A stretch of DNA of 64,000 nt from Gallaecimonas kandeliae (GTDB taxonomy: Bacteria; Pseudomonadota; Gammaproteobacteria; Enterobacterales; Gallaecimonadaceae). The translations under genes were made by a program, and so were the position numbers. Of this stretch, positions 45,606 to 54,000 are shown piece by piece. A model generated the notes under the pieces. It saw nothing but the letters and a program-made list of their open reading frames with translations, was not told the origin of the DNA and did not search any database. Each line of letters starts with the position of its first letter. Positions within the stretch are counted from its first letter, which is position 1. The DNA is taken from the NCBI RefSeq assembly GCF_030450055.1, contig NZ_CP118480.1, positions 558,001 to 622,000 of the forward strand, read 5' to 3'.

Positions 45606-46054
45606 CAGTAATTTTTGAGGTAGTAGAGCAGGGTCTTTACCCTTTCCTTGATGATAGAGGCCTTGTAGCCCCCTCTTGATAGCAGGTAGGAGCTGCCGAA
45701 GTTGGCCCTGTTCCAGTTCTGGTCCACGAAGGCGAATTCGGCATCCCGGTATTTAATCCAAGCCAGTTGCGACTTCTTCAATTTCTCTTTTTCTTCGCTT
45801 CCCAGGTGTGGGATCAGTTCCTTGTAGGCGTCGTTGAGTTCTTCATCCAAGAACGCCAGGTACCGACTATAGTACTGGGCCATCTCCCTGTTGCCGGTGA
45901 GGTTTTGGCCCTGCTCTTCATACTGAGCCACCTTTTCCTGGAACTGGCCAAGGTAGTCTGGGCTGTCGGGGTTATCTATGGCGCAGGCGTTCAGTGAAAA
46001 TACCAGTACGACTGACGACAATAGGGTAACTAAGCCCTTGTTGCGGGTTACCAT
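45605..46054 (-). CDS. LprI-family lysozyme-inhibitor lipoprotein, putative immunity
   Basis: 149 aa. Lipobox LVFSLNACAID, so acylation at about Cys24 and envelope location. The mature part is a DUF1311/LprI-type helical domain: MAQYYSRYLAFLDEELNDAYKELIPHLGSEEKEKLKKSQLAWIKYRDAEFAFVDQ. Family members are known to inhibit lysozyme in mycobacteria and other bacteria. The gene overlaps the end of the GH24 lysozyme gene by 7 bases, so the two are made together; the simplest reading is that it protects the cell from that enzyme or from host lysozyme. Confidence 0.85.
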   Translation of the reverse strand: MVTRNKGLVTLLSSVVLVFSLNACAIDNPDSPDYLGQFQEKVAQYEEQGQNLTGNREMAQYYSRYLAFLDEELNDAYKELIPHLGSEEKEKLKKSQLAWIKYRDAEFAFVDQNWNRANFGSSYLLSRGGYKASIIKERVKTLLYYLKNY

Positions 46055-46815
46055 CTCTCATATTTCCCTTGTGAATAGATCTTCCATTCGGCATTACGCC
46101 TGTTGATAAGACCGTTGTTAACCTTACCCTGTGATTTGTTCCAGGATTTCCATGCCGCCTCCAGGCTGGGGTATGAAGTAACCGCCTTAGGATCGTTAAT
46201 CAATTTCAACACCGAAGACTTACTGAAACTGTCGAGACCTATGTTAAAGGCCAGTATGACCATGGCGTCGAACTGGCTTTGGGTGAGGCTGCCTGTCACT
46301 TTTTGGTTCACCGCAAGGCTGTAAGGGGTCAGATCTCGCTGGAAGAGGGTTCCCGCTTCGACCTCTGTAATACCATTCTTGAACTTATCCCATTCAGCCT
46401 TTGCGATTAGATGACCATAACCTATGGTTGCGCCTTCGACCCAGGCTGTAATGTCGTTGCCAGTCTGGTCATCGTAGGGGCGCAGTGCCAGCTGTTCTAT
46501 TCCCTTGAGCAAGGCCAGGGCCTGAGGGCTCGGTTGGAAATGCTTGCCTGAAGATGGCTTGGTGGCGTTGGCATTACCACCGGCAAGTTTGCTGGCGGTC
46601 CTGCCGTTAGGATCGATACGACCGTCGGGGCGGTGCATCTTGAGCTGGTCTCTCTGGAATTGCTCTATCCGTTGGATAGTCAGAGGCCCAATCAGACCGT
46701 CCTCCTTTAGCTTGCTTGCGGAGGACTTGTTCCAGGCATTAAGTGCATTTTGGACGGTTTTTACGTCCATTGGACGGTTGGCTCCACTGCGGCCAACTGA
46801 TGCGGAGATCTTCAT
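46048..46815 (-). CDS. GH24 lysozyme/muramidase with N-terminal peptidoglycan-binding-like domain
   Basis: 255 aa from the ATG at 46815 (GGAAG upstream). Residues about 5-65 look like a PGRP-type binding region (VGRSGANRPMDVKTVQNALNAWN, DGLIGPLTIQRIEQFQRDQL). A Gly/Asn/Ser linker follows, then a GH24 domain (about 95-255) with the catalytic Glu in LLKGIEQLALRPYDD, the substrate loop TGNDITAWVEGATIGYGHLI, and QFDAMVILAFNIGLDSF. There is no signal peptide, so export would need a secretion system or lysis. A prophage origin or a T6SS cargo effector are both possible; the overlapping lysozyme inhibitor favours an effector/immunity pair. Confidence 0.85.
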   Translation of the reverse strand: MKISASVGRSGANRPMDVKTVQNALNAWNKSSASKLKEDGLIGPLTIQRIEQFQRDQLKMHRPDGRIDPNGRTASKLAGGNANATKPSSGKHFQPSPQALALLKGIEQLALRPYDDQTGNDITAWVEGATIGYGHLIAKAEWDKFKNGITEVEAGTLFQRDLTPYSLAVNQKVTGSLTQSQFDAMVILAFNIGLDSFSKSSVLKLINDPKAVTSYPSLEAAWKSWNKSQGKVNNGLINRRNAEWKIYSQGKYERW

Positions 46816-47116
46816 GATCAAACTTCCCTGTAGTTGTGGTACGTGGCCAGTTCGCCTACTGCTTACTCTTTAGGCTTGGGCTTAGCTGTGCATTATGGCG
46901 CATCAATAAAATACGTTACTGAACAGCCTGATGCTTTGGCTTCGCAGGATTCGCCATTTGATTGTGTGCCTTATTCTGGTTTAGAGATTGCCTAGCAAGA
47001 TGGCTACAACAGGACTCCTGTCTCGTTGGGCCTTTTACTGCTGTCCACAAATAGATTGATTTGGCTGAGGAAACTTTGCTTTATTAGGAGTCCACCCAAG
47101 GACGGAGTAACGCAAA
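46816..47116. other. 301-base intergenic region without a recognisable gene
   Basis: Divergent promoter region between the lysozyme gene and the next operon. It is moderately AT-rich. No ORF of useful length, no hairpin with a T-run and no repeat was seen. A ribosome site GGAG precedes the GTG at 47117. Confidence 0.6.
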
Positions 47117-47479
47117 GTGCAACACCGCATCGCCACCAGTTGGCAAAAGCTGCCGCGCTGGCAGAAGCTGGTTCTCGGCCTCATCTTCCTGGTCGCCGCC
47201 ATCATGCTCCCTGAGCTGGCTTACCTCGGCCAGCTCGGCGGCATGGATCTCTTGTTCCTGGCCTTCGCCGTGCAGCTGGGCCCGCTCTTGGCCACCCTCG
47301 CTACCAGGCTGGGGCCACGGCTTGAGGTACTGCGCCTGGCCTTGGGGCATTCCCAACTGGCGCGGCCCCCCGTCTATCTCGGCCATGTCGCCTGTTGCCT
47401 CTTCGCCACCTTCCTGACCGGTTCCTTGCTTTCCCTGGGGATCTTCCTGCCGGCCCTGATCATGGGGACTGCGGTTTGA
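47117..47479 (+). CDS. Small membrane protein upstream of a secreted paralogue pair
   Basis: 120 aa from a GTG with GGAG 7 bases upstream. Three hydrophobic segments (LVLGLIFLVAAIMLPELAYLG; LLFLAFAVQLGPLLATLAT; VACCLFATFLTGSLLSLGIFLPALIMG) and basic loops. It overlaps the start of the following secreted-protein gene (TTGA), so the pair is probably translated together. No family recognised. Confidence 0.65.
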   Translation: MQHRIATSWQKLPRWQKLVLGLIFLVAAIMLPELAYLGQLGGMDLLFLAFAVQLGPLLATLATRLGPRLEVLRLALGHSQLARPPVYLGHVACCLFATFLTGSLLSLGIFLPALIMGTAV

Positions 47480-47832
47480 GGCTTTACCTCTTGGTGCTCT
47501 GTGCCCTGGTTTCGTGGCCGTCGTTGGCGGCTGGGGTGGGTGGGGCCCAGGCGGTTATGGCATCGAAGGCGGACGCCATGACGGCGTCGCTGTTGGGGCA
47601 GTTGGAGAAGATGAATGCCAGCAGCGCTCAGGGGCCGTCTCTGCCAATGCTGTTGCCCCTGGACTTTAGGTTGTCCAACGATGACTGTGGTTGCCCATGC
47701 CTCAGAACACCCGAGCCGCCCCGCTATCCGGTTTCCTACACAGTCCAGTATCTGGGTCGCTTGGAGGAGTTCACGCCTTTGGAGGGGAAAACCCAGGTCA
47801 GTGAGATCTGGAGCGTTGGCAAGGCGGAGTAG
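47476..47832 (+). CDS. Small secreted protein, paralogue 1
   Basis: 118 aa. The start is TTG at 47476 overlapping the upstream stop, with a signal peptide MRLYLLVLCALVSWPSLAAG. The mature part shares a clear pattern with the gene at 49853-50218: A(x)3A(x)ADAMTASLLGxLEK, a Pro-rich patch, CxC, EPPRYPVSYxxxYLGRLEEFTP and EIWxVGKAE. About 60% of aligned positions match. Both genes are followed by the same repeat element, so the whole unit was duplicated. Four cysteines (CGCPC plus one) suggest disulfides. No known family. Confidence 0.7.
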   Translation: MRLYLLVLCALVSWPSLAAGVGGAQAVMASKADAMTASLLGQLEKMNASSAQGPSLPMLLPLDFRLSNDDCGCPCLRTPEPPRYPVSYTVQYLGRLEEFTPLEGKTQVSEIWSVGKAE

Positions 47833-47874
47833 CTTGTCCTGGTCAGTGGTTTTGTGCTGCTGGCGCTGGGTTCT

Positions 47875-48212
47875 TTTCGAGCACGGAGTGTTTCCATAGT
47901 TCTTTTGAAGCCGGTTCCCGCACCGGCGGGCGTCCCACTTTTGTTTCGGCAAAAGTGGTCAAAACCATCGCCCTGCGCTTCGCTCGATCCTCGCCTCAAC
48001 CCGGCCACATAAGTCAGTCCTGCTGGTGAAGCCTTCCCTGGCGGCGCGTTCCGGCTCGGCCGTCCAAGGCCTCGCGCGAAGCAGCATGAAAGCAGTGCTT
48101 CCATGTGCAAGCTTCGCCCTGCCTCGTCTTCCGCTTTACCACGTTGCCCCTCGTAGCCTCTCCCGGCGGCTCGGCGCTGCGCTTAACGGGCACAAGAGCG
48201 GGTAGCTTCGTT
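47875..48212. repeat. Structured repeat, copy 1
   Basis: Starts with GCCGGT-TCCCGC-ACCGGC (47910-47927), then CCACTTTTG/CAAAAGTGG (47935-47958), a long variable middle, and the shared tail CCCGGCGGCTCGGCGCTGCGCTTAACGGGC...GGTAGCTTCGTT. It begins about 40 bases after paralogue 1 and its tail reaches the stop codon of the convergent gene (48212). See the copy list and covariation in the findings. Confidence 0.85.
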
Positions 48213-48910
48213 CAGTTCACTTTGTTTTGGTTGGCGCAGGTCACTCTTTTCAGCATTCCACTCTTGGTTAGAACTTGGTAGCTGTCATGGTCGCCATGTA
48301 TCAAGAGGTCACCAGTGGGCAGCAGGTGGCTATCAAGAGGGGGGCCAAGCAGGCTGAACAGTGGCGTTAGCAGGAAGTCCTTATCGAGTAGCCAGATATC
48401 GCCCTTATCAGAGCGTATGCCTGGGTCGCTGCTGGTCACGACAACGCCGAAAGGCATCTGATAGATATCGTCTACTCGCATCTCAGCCAGGCGCCTTGCT
48501 TGCCCTGTGTCACTTAGCCACATCAACTCTCCCCCCTTTTCCCCGAAATTGGCTCCAGTCAGCAGGATGTTGCCAAGACGCAAGGTCACGAAAGGGGTGA
48601 CGCTGTAGTGCTCCAACTCCTTTACGGAATAATCGTAGGGAGGCATGTGGACTTGGGTGACTTGATAGCTGCCCGTTGCGGTATCTGTGATGTGAATTTC
48701 AACCCGCCTTATCCTGGCATCATCGCCGAACTTCGCCATAAAAGCGGTGTAACCGCTTTTGTCGTAGTGGAAATCAACTTTGGGCAGCTGATGTCTCTTG
48801 TTTGGCTCCATGCTGAGAGCCTGATTTGAGGCGCAGTCGATGGCCTCAAACAGCTCGGCATGGAGCGGGGTGCTGAGGGCGAGGGCCAGTATCGCTATTT
48901 TTTTCAGCAT
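48212..48910 (-). CDS. Periplasmic protein of unknown function
   Basis: 232 aa with a signal peptide (MLKKIAILALALSTPLHA). Beta-rich sequence with short conserved-looking stretches (LEHYSVTPFVTLRLGNILLTGANFGEKGG; PLDSHLLPTGDLLIHGDHDSYQVLTKSG) and a pair of cysteines near the C-terminus (VTCANQNKVN). No family recognised. Its 3' end meets the end of repeat copy 1; codon usage is GC-rich and native. Confidence 0.65.
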   Translation of the reverse strand: MLKKIAILALALSTPLHAELFEAIDCASNQALSMEPNKRHQLPKVDFHYDKSGYTAFMAKFGDDARIRRVEIHITDTATGSYQVTQVHMPPYDYSVKELEHYSVTPFVTLRLGNILLTGANFGEKGGELMWLSDTGQARRLAEMRVDDIYQMPFGVVVTSSDPGIRSDKGDIWLLDKDFLLTPLFSLLGPPLDSHLLPTGDLLIHGDHDSYQVLTKSGMLKRVTCANQNKVN

Positions 48911-48934
48911 TTTATGACGTCCTTGTCTGGGGCC

Positions 48935-49498
48935 TTAGAACTGGCAGCTGGCGGCGGCTATTCGGCCTTCCGGGTGAGTACCAAACTCAGTACTTTGCTC
49001 TATGGCGACGGGCTTGTACTTGGCGGGGACCACCTTCTGATCGCCTGTGACGACGAAGAAATCGAAATCGAATTTCTTGTCATAGCCCCTTTCACGCTTG
49101 GGCTGGATATTGACCCTGTAGGTCTTGCCCTGCTCGGGTACGAACTTGAGGCCTGAGCTGTAGGTGTAGTTGTTCACCACATGGTTGAACAGCACATAGA
49201 CTTCCTGGCCTTGCGGGATCTGGACGGATTTTTTCCAGTCAACCTTGGTCAGGTCGTCGCTGAACAGGTAGCCGTGCTTACGCTCGGCAAAGTCGGGGCA
49301 GGCTCCTTTCTCGGAAAAGAGATCCACGTGCATCTGGCGCACATAGAAGAGGGGCACTTCATGGTAATCGCGCATCCCTTCGGACATCAGTTCTAGTGTG
49401 GCGCCGTTGGCTATGGGGGTGGTCTTGGCGTAGTCCACGCGGTCCATGGCGCAGGCGCTCAGCAGCAGGCTGGCGAGGGGGAGAATTATTTTTTTCAT
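48935..49498 (-). CDS. Lipoprotein of unknown function
   Basis: 187 aa from the ATG at 49498 (GGAA a few bases upstream), giving signal peptide and lipobox LLLSACAMD. The mature part is an all-beta domain: TPIANGATLELMSEGMRDYHEVPLFYVRQMHVDLF, KGACPDFAERKHGYLF, QEVYVLFNHVVNNYTYSSGLKFVPEQGKTYRVNIQPKRERGY. A conserved Cys pair in the N-terminal half. It ends 24 bases before the upstream periplasmic protein gene, so the two may be co-transcribed. Confidence 0.65.
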   Translation of the reverse strand: MKKIILPLASLLLSACAMDRVDYAKTTPIANGATLELMSEGMRDYHEVPLFYVRQMHVDLFSEKGACPDFAERKHGYLFSDDLTKVDWKKSVQIPQGQEVYVLFNHVVNNYTYSSGLKFVPEQGKTYRVNIQPKRERGYDKKFDFDFFVVTGDQKVVPAKYKPVAIEQSTEFGTHPEGRIAAASCQF

Positions 49499-49547
49499 TG
49501 TCGTTCCTTCAACTTCAAGGGTTTTGATGGCCGCCAAAAGACGGCGC

Positions 49548-49770
49548 CGTTCATGGTACCGAAGGGGCGGAGTGCTGGCCAGATTGCAAGGCGATTAGCA
49601 TTCGCTCGCTAGGTATCCCTATCGACTCGGACCATCCATGGCCCTCGCCCTTCGGGTAATCGTCGCAAGCTCCGATATTCAAATTTGCTCCAGGCAAATT
49701 TGTCGCGTCAGCTAACGCTCCCGGCGGCTCGGCGTTGCGCTTAACGGGCACAATCGCAGGTAGCTTCGTT
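49548..49770. repeat. Structured repeat, copy 2
   Basis: Lacks the first two hairpins but keeps the core stem CAAATTTGC-TCCAG-GCAAATTTG (49680-49702), the flanking CTCCGATATT and GTCGCG, and the tail CCCGGCGGCTCGGCGTTGCGCTTAACGGGC...GGTAGCTTCGTT. It is almost identical to copy 5 in this core, on the opposite strand. Confidence 0.85.
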
Positions 49771-49852
49771 TTGCTTGAGCTGGAAGTCGACAGGGCTTGA
49801 CCAGCTCTGGCCGCTGTTGCTTTATTGGGGCAGGCTTTTCAAGGAAGACCAG

Positions 49853-50218
49853 ATGCTTAAGCAATACTCCTTCTTCTTGGGTGCTGTCTTGCTGGCGGCA
49901 GTTGCGTGGCCGTTGTCGGCTGCCGGATTGGATGATGCCCAGCAGGCCATGGCGCGGCAGGCGGATGCCATGACGGCGTCGCTGTTGGGGCGTTTGGAGA
50001 AGGCTAATACCGGTCGGAACCGGGAGCCCAAAATCGCGGAACTGGTGCCGGTCGATTATATGCCCTGTGCCTGCGACTTCTTGGTGTGGAGTGAACCCGA
50101 AGAGCCCCGTTACCCTGTTTCCTACAGCCTCCACTATCTTGGGCGTCTGGAGGAATGGACGCCGATCGCCGGACCGGCGGAGGTCCATGAGATTTGGGGT
50201 GTTGGGAAGGCGGAGTAG
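49853..50218 (+). CDS. Small secreted protein, paralogue 2
   Basis: 121 aa from the ATG at 49853, with AAGGA upstream and a signal peptide MLKQYSFFLGAVLLAAVAWPLSAAG. The mature part matches paralogue 1 across its whole length, including ADAMTASLLGRLEK, CACDF, EEPRYPVSYSLHYLGRLEEWTP and EIWGVGKAE at the C-terminus. The gene is followed by repeat copy 3 in the same place and orientation as paralogue 1 is followed by copy 1. Confidence 0.7.
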   Translation: MLKQYSFFLGAVLLAAVAWPLSAAGLDDAQQAMARQADAMTASLLGRLEKANTGRNREPKIAELVPVDYMPCACDFLVWSEPEEPRYPVSYSLHYLGRLEEWTPIAGPAEVHEIWGVGKAE

Positions 50219-50273
50219 GTTGTCTTGGCGGACGGTAGTGATTTTTTTGTGCTGCTGGCGCAGAGTTCTTTTC

Positions 50274-50605
50274 GAGCCCGGAGTGTTTCCATAGTCCTTT
50301 TGAAGCCGGTTCCCGCACCGGCGGGCGTCCCACTTTTGTTTCGGCAAAAGTGGTCAAAACCATCGCCCTGCGCTTCGCTCGATCCTCGCCTCTGGTCGTT
50401 CCTGGGCACCGGTTCGTACGCGTGTCCGACCACGTACTCAGCTCTCTCGGCATCCCTGGTTACTCGGGCCATCCTTGGTCCTCACCCTGACGGGCCATCG
50501 TCGTAAACTCCGATGTTCAAATCTGTTCCAGACAGATTTGTCGAGTCCGCTCCCACTCCCTGCACCTCGGCGGCTTTAGGGGGGAGAGCGGGCAGCTTCG
50601 TTGTT
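50274..50605. repeat. Structured repeat, copy 3
   Basis: GCCGGT-TCCCGC-ACCGGC (50305-50322), CCACTTTTG/CAAAAGTGG (50330-50353), core stem CAAATCTGT-TCCAG-ACAGATTTG (50518-50540), and a variant tail CCTCGGCGGCTTTAGGGGGGAGAGCGGGCAGCTTCGTT. It is the fullest copy in the window. Confidence 0.85.
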
Positions 50606-50764
50606 GCTTGGGCTTCTAGCCGTGCCTAGTGCCGCTGTCCCTTGCTGTATAAGCTCTTGCTTGCCTTTTCGCCGAAGTCTTGCCAATACTAGTGCCTAGC
50701 AATCGTTTGCCAGGGACCGGCAGCAGTAATCACCCCCCTCCCTGGCCTGTATCCGAGAGATGCC

Positions 50765-51487
50765 ATGGCCAAATTCCTCAATACCAGCGCGACCAACTAC
50801 TTCCTGGAAGAACTGATCAAGACGGCCCGTGATCGCCTGATCCTGATCAGCCCCTACCTCAAGCTCAACGACCGCATCAAGGAACTGCTGGAAGACAAGA
50901 ACCGGCTCAAGATCGATGTGCGTATCGTCTACGGCAAGGTGGAACTCCAGCCCGAAGAGATCAGCTGGCTCAACAAGCTGGACTTTGTGCGTACCAGCTT
51001 CTGCAAGAACCTGCACGCCAAGTGCTACCTCAACGAGCAGATGTGCATCGTCACCAGCCTCAACCTCTACGAGTTCAGCCAGATCAACAACAACGAAATG
51101 GGCATCCTTATCGAACGGGACGACGACGCCGAGTTGTTCAAGGACGCCTACGAAGAAGCCCAGCGCATCATCCGCATCAGCGACGAAGTGCGGATGTCAT
51201 TGGAGAAGATAGTAGCCCAGGACCAGCCCAAGGCCGACAAGGTGGAAGAGGGCAGCGAAGAAGGTGAAGAGGAAGAGCACACCAAGCTCACCACCTCCAA
51301 GCTGGCCCAAAAGCACGGCCTGCGCACCGCCGAACTCCTCGACAAGCTGGTAACCGTCGGTTACCTCGAATTCAAAGCCGACAAGCACTACCTCACCGAA
51401 AAAGGCAAAGAAGCCGGCGGCGAATTCCGCATGAGTAAACGCTTTGGTGGCTACTTCCTGTGGCCAGAGGATGTTTCGTTAGGATGA
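50765..51487 (+). CDS. PLD-like phosphodiesterase with C-terminal winged-helix region
   Basis: 240 aa. Residues about 10-110 form a PLD-type domain with the nucleophile motif HAKCYLNEQMCIVTSLNLYEFSQINNNEMG, where HxK is at about residue 85 and the following S/N positions fit the HKD family. An acidic linker (KVEEGSEEGEEEEHT) leads to a C-terminal helical region of winged-helix type (LAQKHGLRTAELLDKLVTVGYLEFKADKHYLTEKGKEAG). The combination suggests a nuclease or phosphodiesterase with DNA or protein sensing. No partner gene is adjacent. Native GC content. Confidence 0.75.
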   Translation: MAKFLNTSATNYFLEELIKTARDRLILISPYLKLNDRIKELLEDKNRLKIDVRIVYGKVELQPEEISWLNKLDFVRTSFCKNLHAKCYLNEQMCIVTSLNLYEFSQINNNEMGILIERDDDAELFKDAYEEAQRIIRISDEVRMSLEKIVAQDQPKADKVEEGSEEGEEEEHTKLTTSKLAQKHGLRTAELLDKLVTVGYLEFKADKHYLTEKGKEAGGEFRMSKRFGGYFLWPEDVSLG

Positions 51488-51712
51488 AGAATGCAGTCTT
51501 GGTTGTTCATGGTGTGGAACAAAGCATAAATACCGTAAGATGCTGATAAGTAGAATGAAATGGCGAATCCAAATGTTTCTACTTGGTAGGTTAGTAGATG
51601 GGATTACGACGTTCGCTTACAATGCTCTGCTCAAGCTAGCGTGAGCTAGACTAGAAGTACATGCTAAGAATAATAACCATATGAGTTTACAGGGAATGTA
51701 AGGGATTAAGCG

Positions 51713-52879
51713 ATGAGCAAAGTAAAAGTTCAACCAGAGCTTATAAAGTGGGCAAGAGTAAGGGCCGCACTTGATGAGCAGGAAGTTGCAGAGAAGGTTC
51801 CTGTGGACCTGGAAAGGTATCTAGGTTGGGAGCAGGGAGATAAGCAGCCAACGTTTAATCAGCTCTTAAAATTAAGTCATGTGCTTCATGTTCCGTTCGG
51901 TTATCTTTTTTTAGAGAATCCTCCCGAAGAGGAATTGCCTCTTCCTGATTTTAGAACAAAGGAAGATATGCCCCCAAGATCTATAAGTGTTGATCTGAGG
52001 GAGACAATTTATGATATCCAAAGAAAACATGACTGGTATAAACAGTTTAGGATAGACAACGGTATTGTACCGTCATTTTCTTCTCAGAAAATTCAAGCTG
52101 ATGGGAGTGTTAGAGATATTGCAAAGTCTATCTCTGACTTTTTTGATATTGGTTTGAAGTTTAGAACCTCTTTTTCATATCAAGATGAATACCTAAATGG
52201 ATTTTCTAGTAAACTAGAAACTGCGGGTGTTTGGATTGTCAAAAGTAGCTATGTTCGGAGTAATAATCGACGACCATTGGATGTTGATGAGTTTCGCGGA
52301 TTTGCTATTAGTGATGAAATATTACCGACAATTTTTGTAAACTCTGCCGATGCCAAAGGGGCTCAGTTATTTACTCTCGCTCATGAGCTTGTTCATATCT
52401 GGATTGGAGAGTCCGGAATATCTAATCCTAGTTTAAACCCGGAATCATCCATGACGGATTCTAGATTAGAAAAGCTATGTAATGCAATAGCTGCTGAAAT
52501 TCTTGTTCCCGAGGAGGAGCTGAGAGACTTATCAGGTAAAGTTGTTGACATATTCAGTACGGTAAATAATTTAAGAAGACACTTCCATGTGAGTCCCATC
52601 GTAATCGCACGTAGGCTGTTGGATTGTGGGTTGGTATCTAGGAATGAATTCTTTGTTTTCTACGCTTCTGAAAAAGAAAGATGGAAGCAGGCAAAGGACA
52701 AGTTGAAGGGAAATGATGGTGGACCTTCACCTTACAAAACTGTGCCGTCAAGGTATGGGAAGGTCTTCACTAAATGCATAGTAAATAGTGCTGTTAGCGG
52801 TGAAACATTGCTTCAGTCTGCATCTCGATTGTTAGGCTGTTCTGTGCCAACAATGATGCAACTGGCTTCTAGATTGTAA
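51713..52879 (+). CDS. HTH-ImmA/IrrE metallopeptidase (antitoxin-type component)
   Basis: 388 aa. N-terminal HTH (VRAALDEQEVAEKVPVDLERYLGWEQGDKQPTFNQLLKLSHVLHVPFGYLF) followed by an ImmA/IrrE M78 peptidase domain with the zinc motif HELVHIWIGE (about residue 225). The C-terminal domain ends LLQSASRLLGCSVPTMMQLASRL. AAGGGA precedes the ATG. It is 10 bases upstream of the DUF4411 gene and shares its AT-rich composition, so the two form an acquired two-gene module of the toxin/antitoxin or stress-response type; here the peptidase is the regulator. Confidence 0.88.
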   Translation: MSKVKVQPELIKWARVRAALDEQEVAEKVPVDLERYLGWEQGDKQPTFNQLLKLSHVLHVPFGYLFLENPPEEELPLPDFRTKEDMPPRSISVDLRETIYDIQRKHDWYKQFRIDNGIVPSFSSQKIQADGSVRDIAKSISDFFDIGLKFRTSFSYQDEYLNGFSSKLETAGVWIVKSSYVRSNNRRPLDVDEFRGFAISDEILPTIFVNSADAKGAQLFTLAHELVHIWIGESGISNPSLNPESSMTDSRLEKLCNAIAAEILVPEEELRDLSGKVVDIFSTVNNLRRHFHVSPIVIARRLLDCGLVSRNEFFVFYASEKERWKQAKDKLKGNDGGPSPYKTVPSRYGKVFTKCIVNSAVSGETLLQSASRLLGCSVPTMMQLASRL

Positions 52880-52889
52880 AGGATTACTT

Positions 52890-53396
52890 ATGAGCTACCT
52901 TATAGACTCCAACGTTCTCATAACAGCGAAAAATTTTTACTATGATCCATCTATTTGCCCGGGTTTTTGGGAATGGATGGAGTACTCATTCAACTCGTCT
53001 AAAATAAAAAGTATTGATCTGGTAAAGCGAGAGTTAGAAAAGCAAAAGAAAGACACTTTGGCAGTATGGTTGAGGGAAAAAAAGCAAAACCATTGGTTTG
53101 CTGAGTCTGATGACTTTCATGTAATAGAAAAATTTAGAGAAGTGCAAGAGTATGTAATGTCACAGGGCTACATGCCTGCTGCCTTGGATGACTTTTTTCG
53201 TGAAGAAGTAGCTGACCCTTGGCTTATCGCTCACGGAATGGTAAGTGGTGATACAATAGTCACGCTTGAAAAGCCTAAACCAGCTAATACAAAAAAAAGC
53301 GTTCCAATGGCGAGTTTGTGTGAACATTTTGGGGTATCTTACATTGACACCTTCAACCTTTTACGACAATTCAATGCATCATTTCATTTGAAATGA
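52890..53396 (+). CDS. DUF4411 PIN-like toxin-type protein
   Basis: 168 aa. PIN-like fold: the first acidic residue is in YLIDSNVLITAKNFYYDP (about residue 8), the middle acidic residues are in LVKRELEKQKKDT and the distal Asp in EEVADPWLIAHGMVSGDTIVTLE. Adjacent and downstream of an HTH-ImmA/IrrE gene, the standard DUF4411 pairing. AAGGA lies 6 bases before the ATG. Probably the RNase-like effector of the pair; catalytic activity is inferred from the acidic pattern, not known. Confidence 0.85.
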   Translation: MSYLIDSNVLITAKNFYYDPSICPGFWEWMEYSFNSSKIKSIDLVKRELEKQKKDTLAVWLREKKQNHWFAESDDFHVIEKFREVQEYVMSQGYMPAALDDFFREEVADPWLIAHGMVSGDTIVTLEKPKPANTKKSVPMASLCEHFGVSYIDTFNLLRQFNASFHLK

Positions 53397-53539
53397 TGAG
53401 GTACATAAGCGTACTTTTCTTTGCGTCTTATAATTATAAATTCCCCTACCAACAAGCAATTTAAAAGGTGGTAAGTTATCATTTTTGCAGATAACTGCAG
53501 CATTAAACCTTAAAGACAGCCTTATCGAAGCTGCCAATT

Positions 53540-53870
53540 CCCCCCCTCCCTTAAAGCCGCCGAATTGCAGGGAGTGGGAGGTCAGCCGAGACAAGGATGG
53601 CAGGGGGCCGCCCAGGTGCAGGTGAATACGTGCCTGGAGCGCGTATGAGCCGGTGACCGGCAAGCGACTGGAAATGAGGGAACCGCGCAGCGGCGGTGTC
53701 CAGGGGGAATGGTTTTGAGTCCTTTTGCCGACAACATTGTCTGGAACAAGGTTGAACATCGGCGCTTGCGGCGATGGCCCACAGGGCGAAGGACAGGGAT
53801 GGCCTGAGTAAACAAAAGGACTGCGCGTGCAGGGGCGCCCCCCTGCATTCAAAGCAACCTTCAGTTAAGA
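53540..53870. repeat. Structured repeat, copy 4
   Basis: Reverse orientation. Begins CCCTTAAAGCCGCCGA near the module's 3' end, contains GGCAAGCGAC..., ACCGCGCAGCGGCGGTGTCCAGGGGG, hairpin II arms AGTCCTTTTG (53718-53727) and CAAAAGGACT (53813-53822) around an insertion holding the core stem CAACATTGT-CTGGA-ACAAGGTTG (53732-53754), and ends with GCAGGGG-CGC-CCCCCTGC. Confidence 0.8.
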
Positions 53871-54000
53871 GCTGAAACCTTCTTAAAGCCCCCCCGCCTC
53901 GTCAAGGCGAAACCTTCAAAGCACGGCATTTACATTCCTCCAAGCTATGCGATAGTTGGCGTTACTGGACTGGGTTTTAGTTGTATGACAAGGAGTTAGG

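Noticed and set aside
47374-47952. Minus-strand frames beginning MPKQKWDARRCGNRLQK, also at 49712-50347
   Set aside because: They start inside the structured repeat and run antisense through the small secreted genes. The similarity between them reflects repeated DNA, not a protein family.
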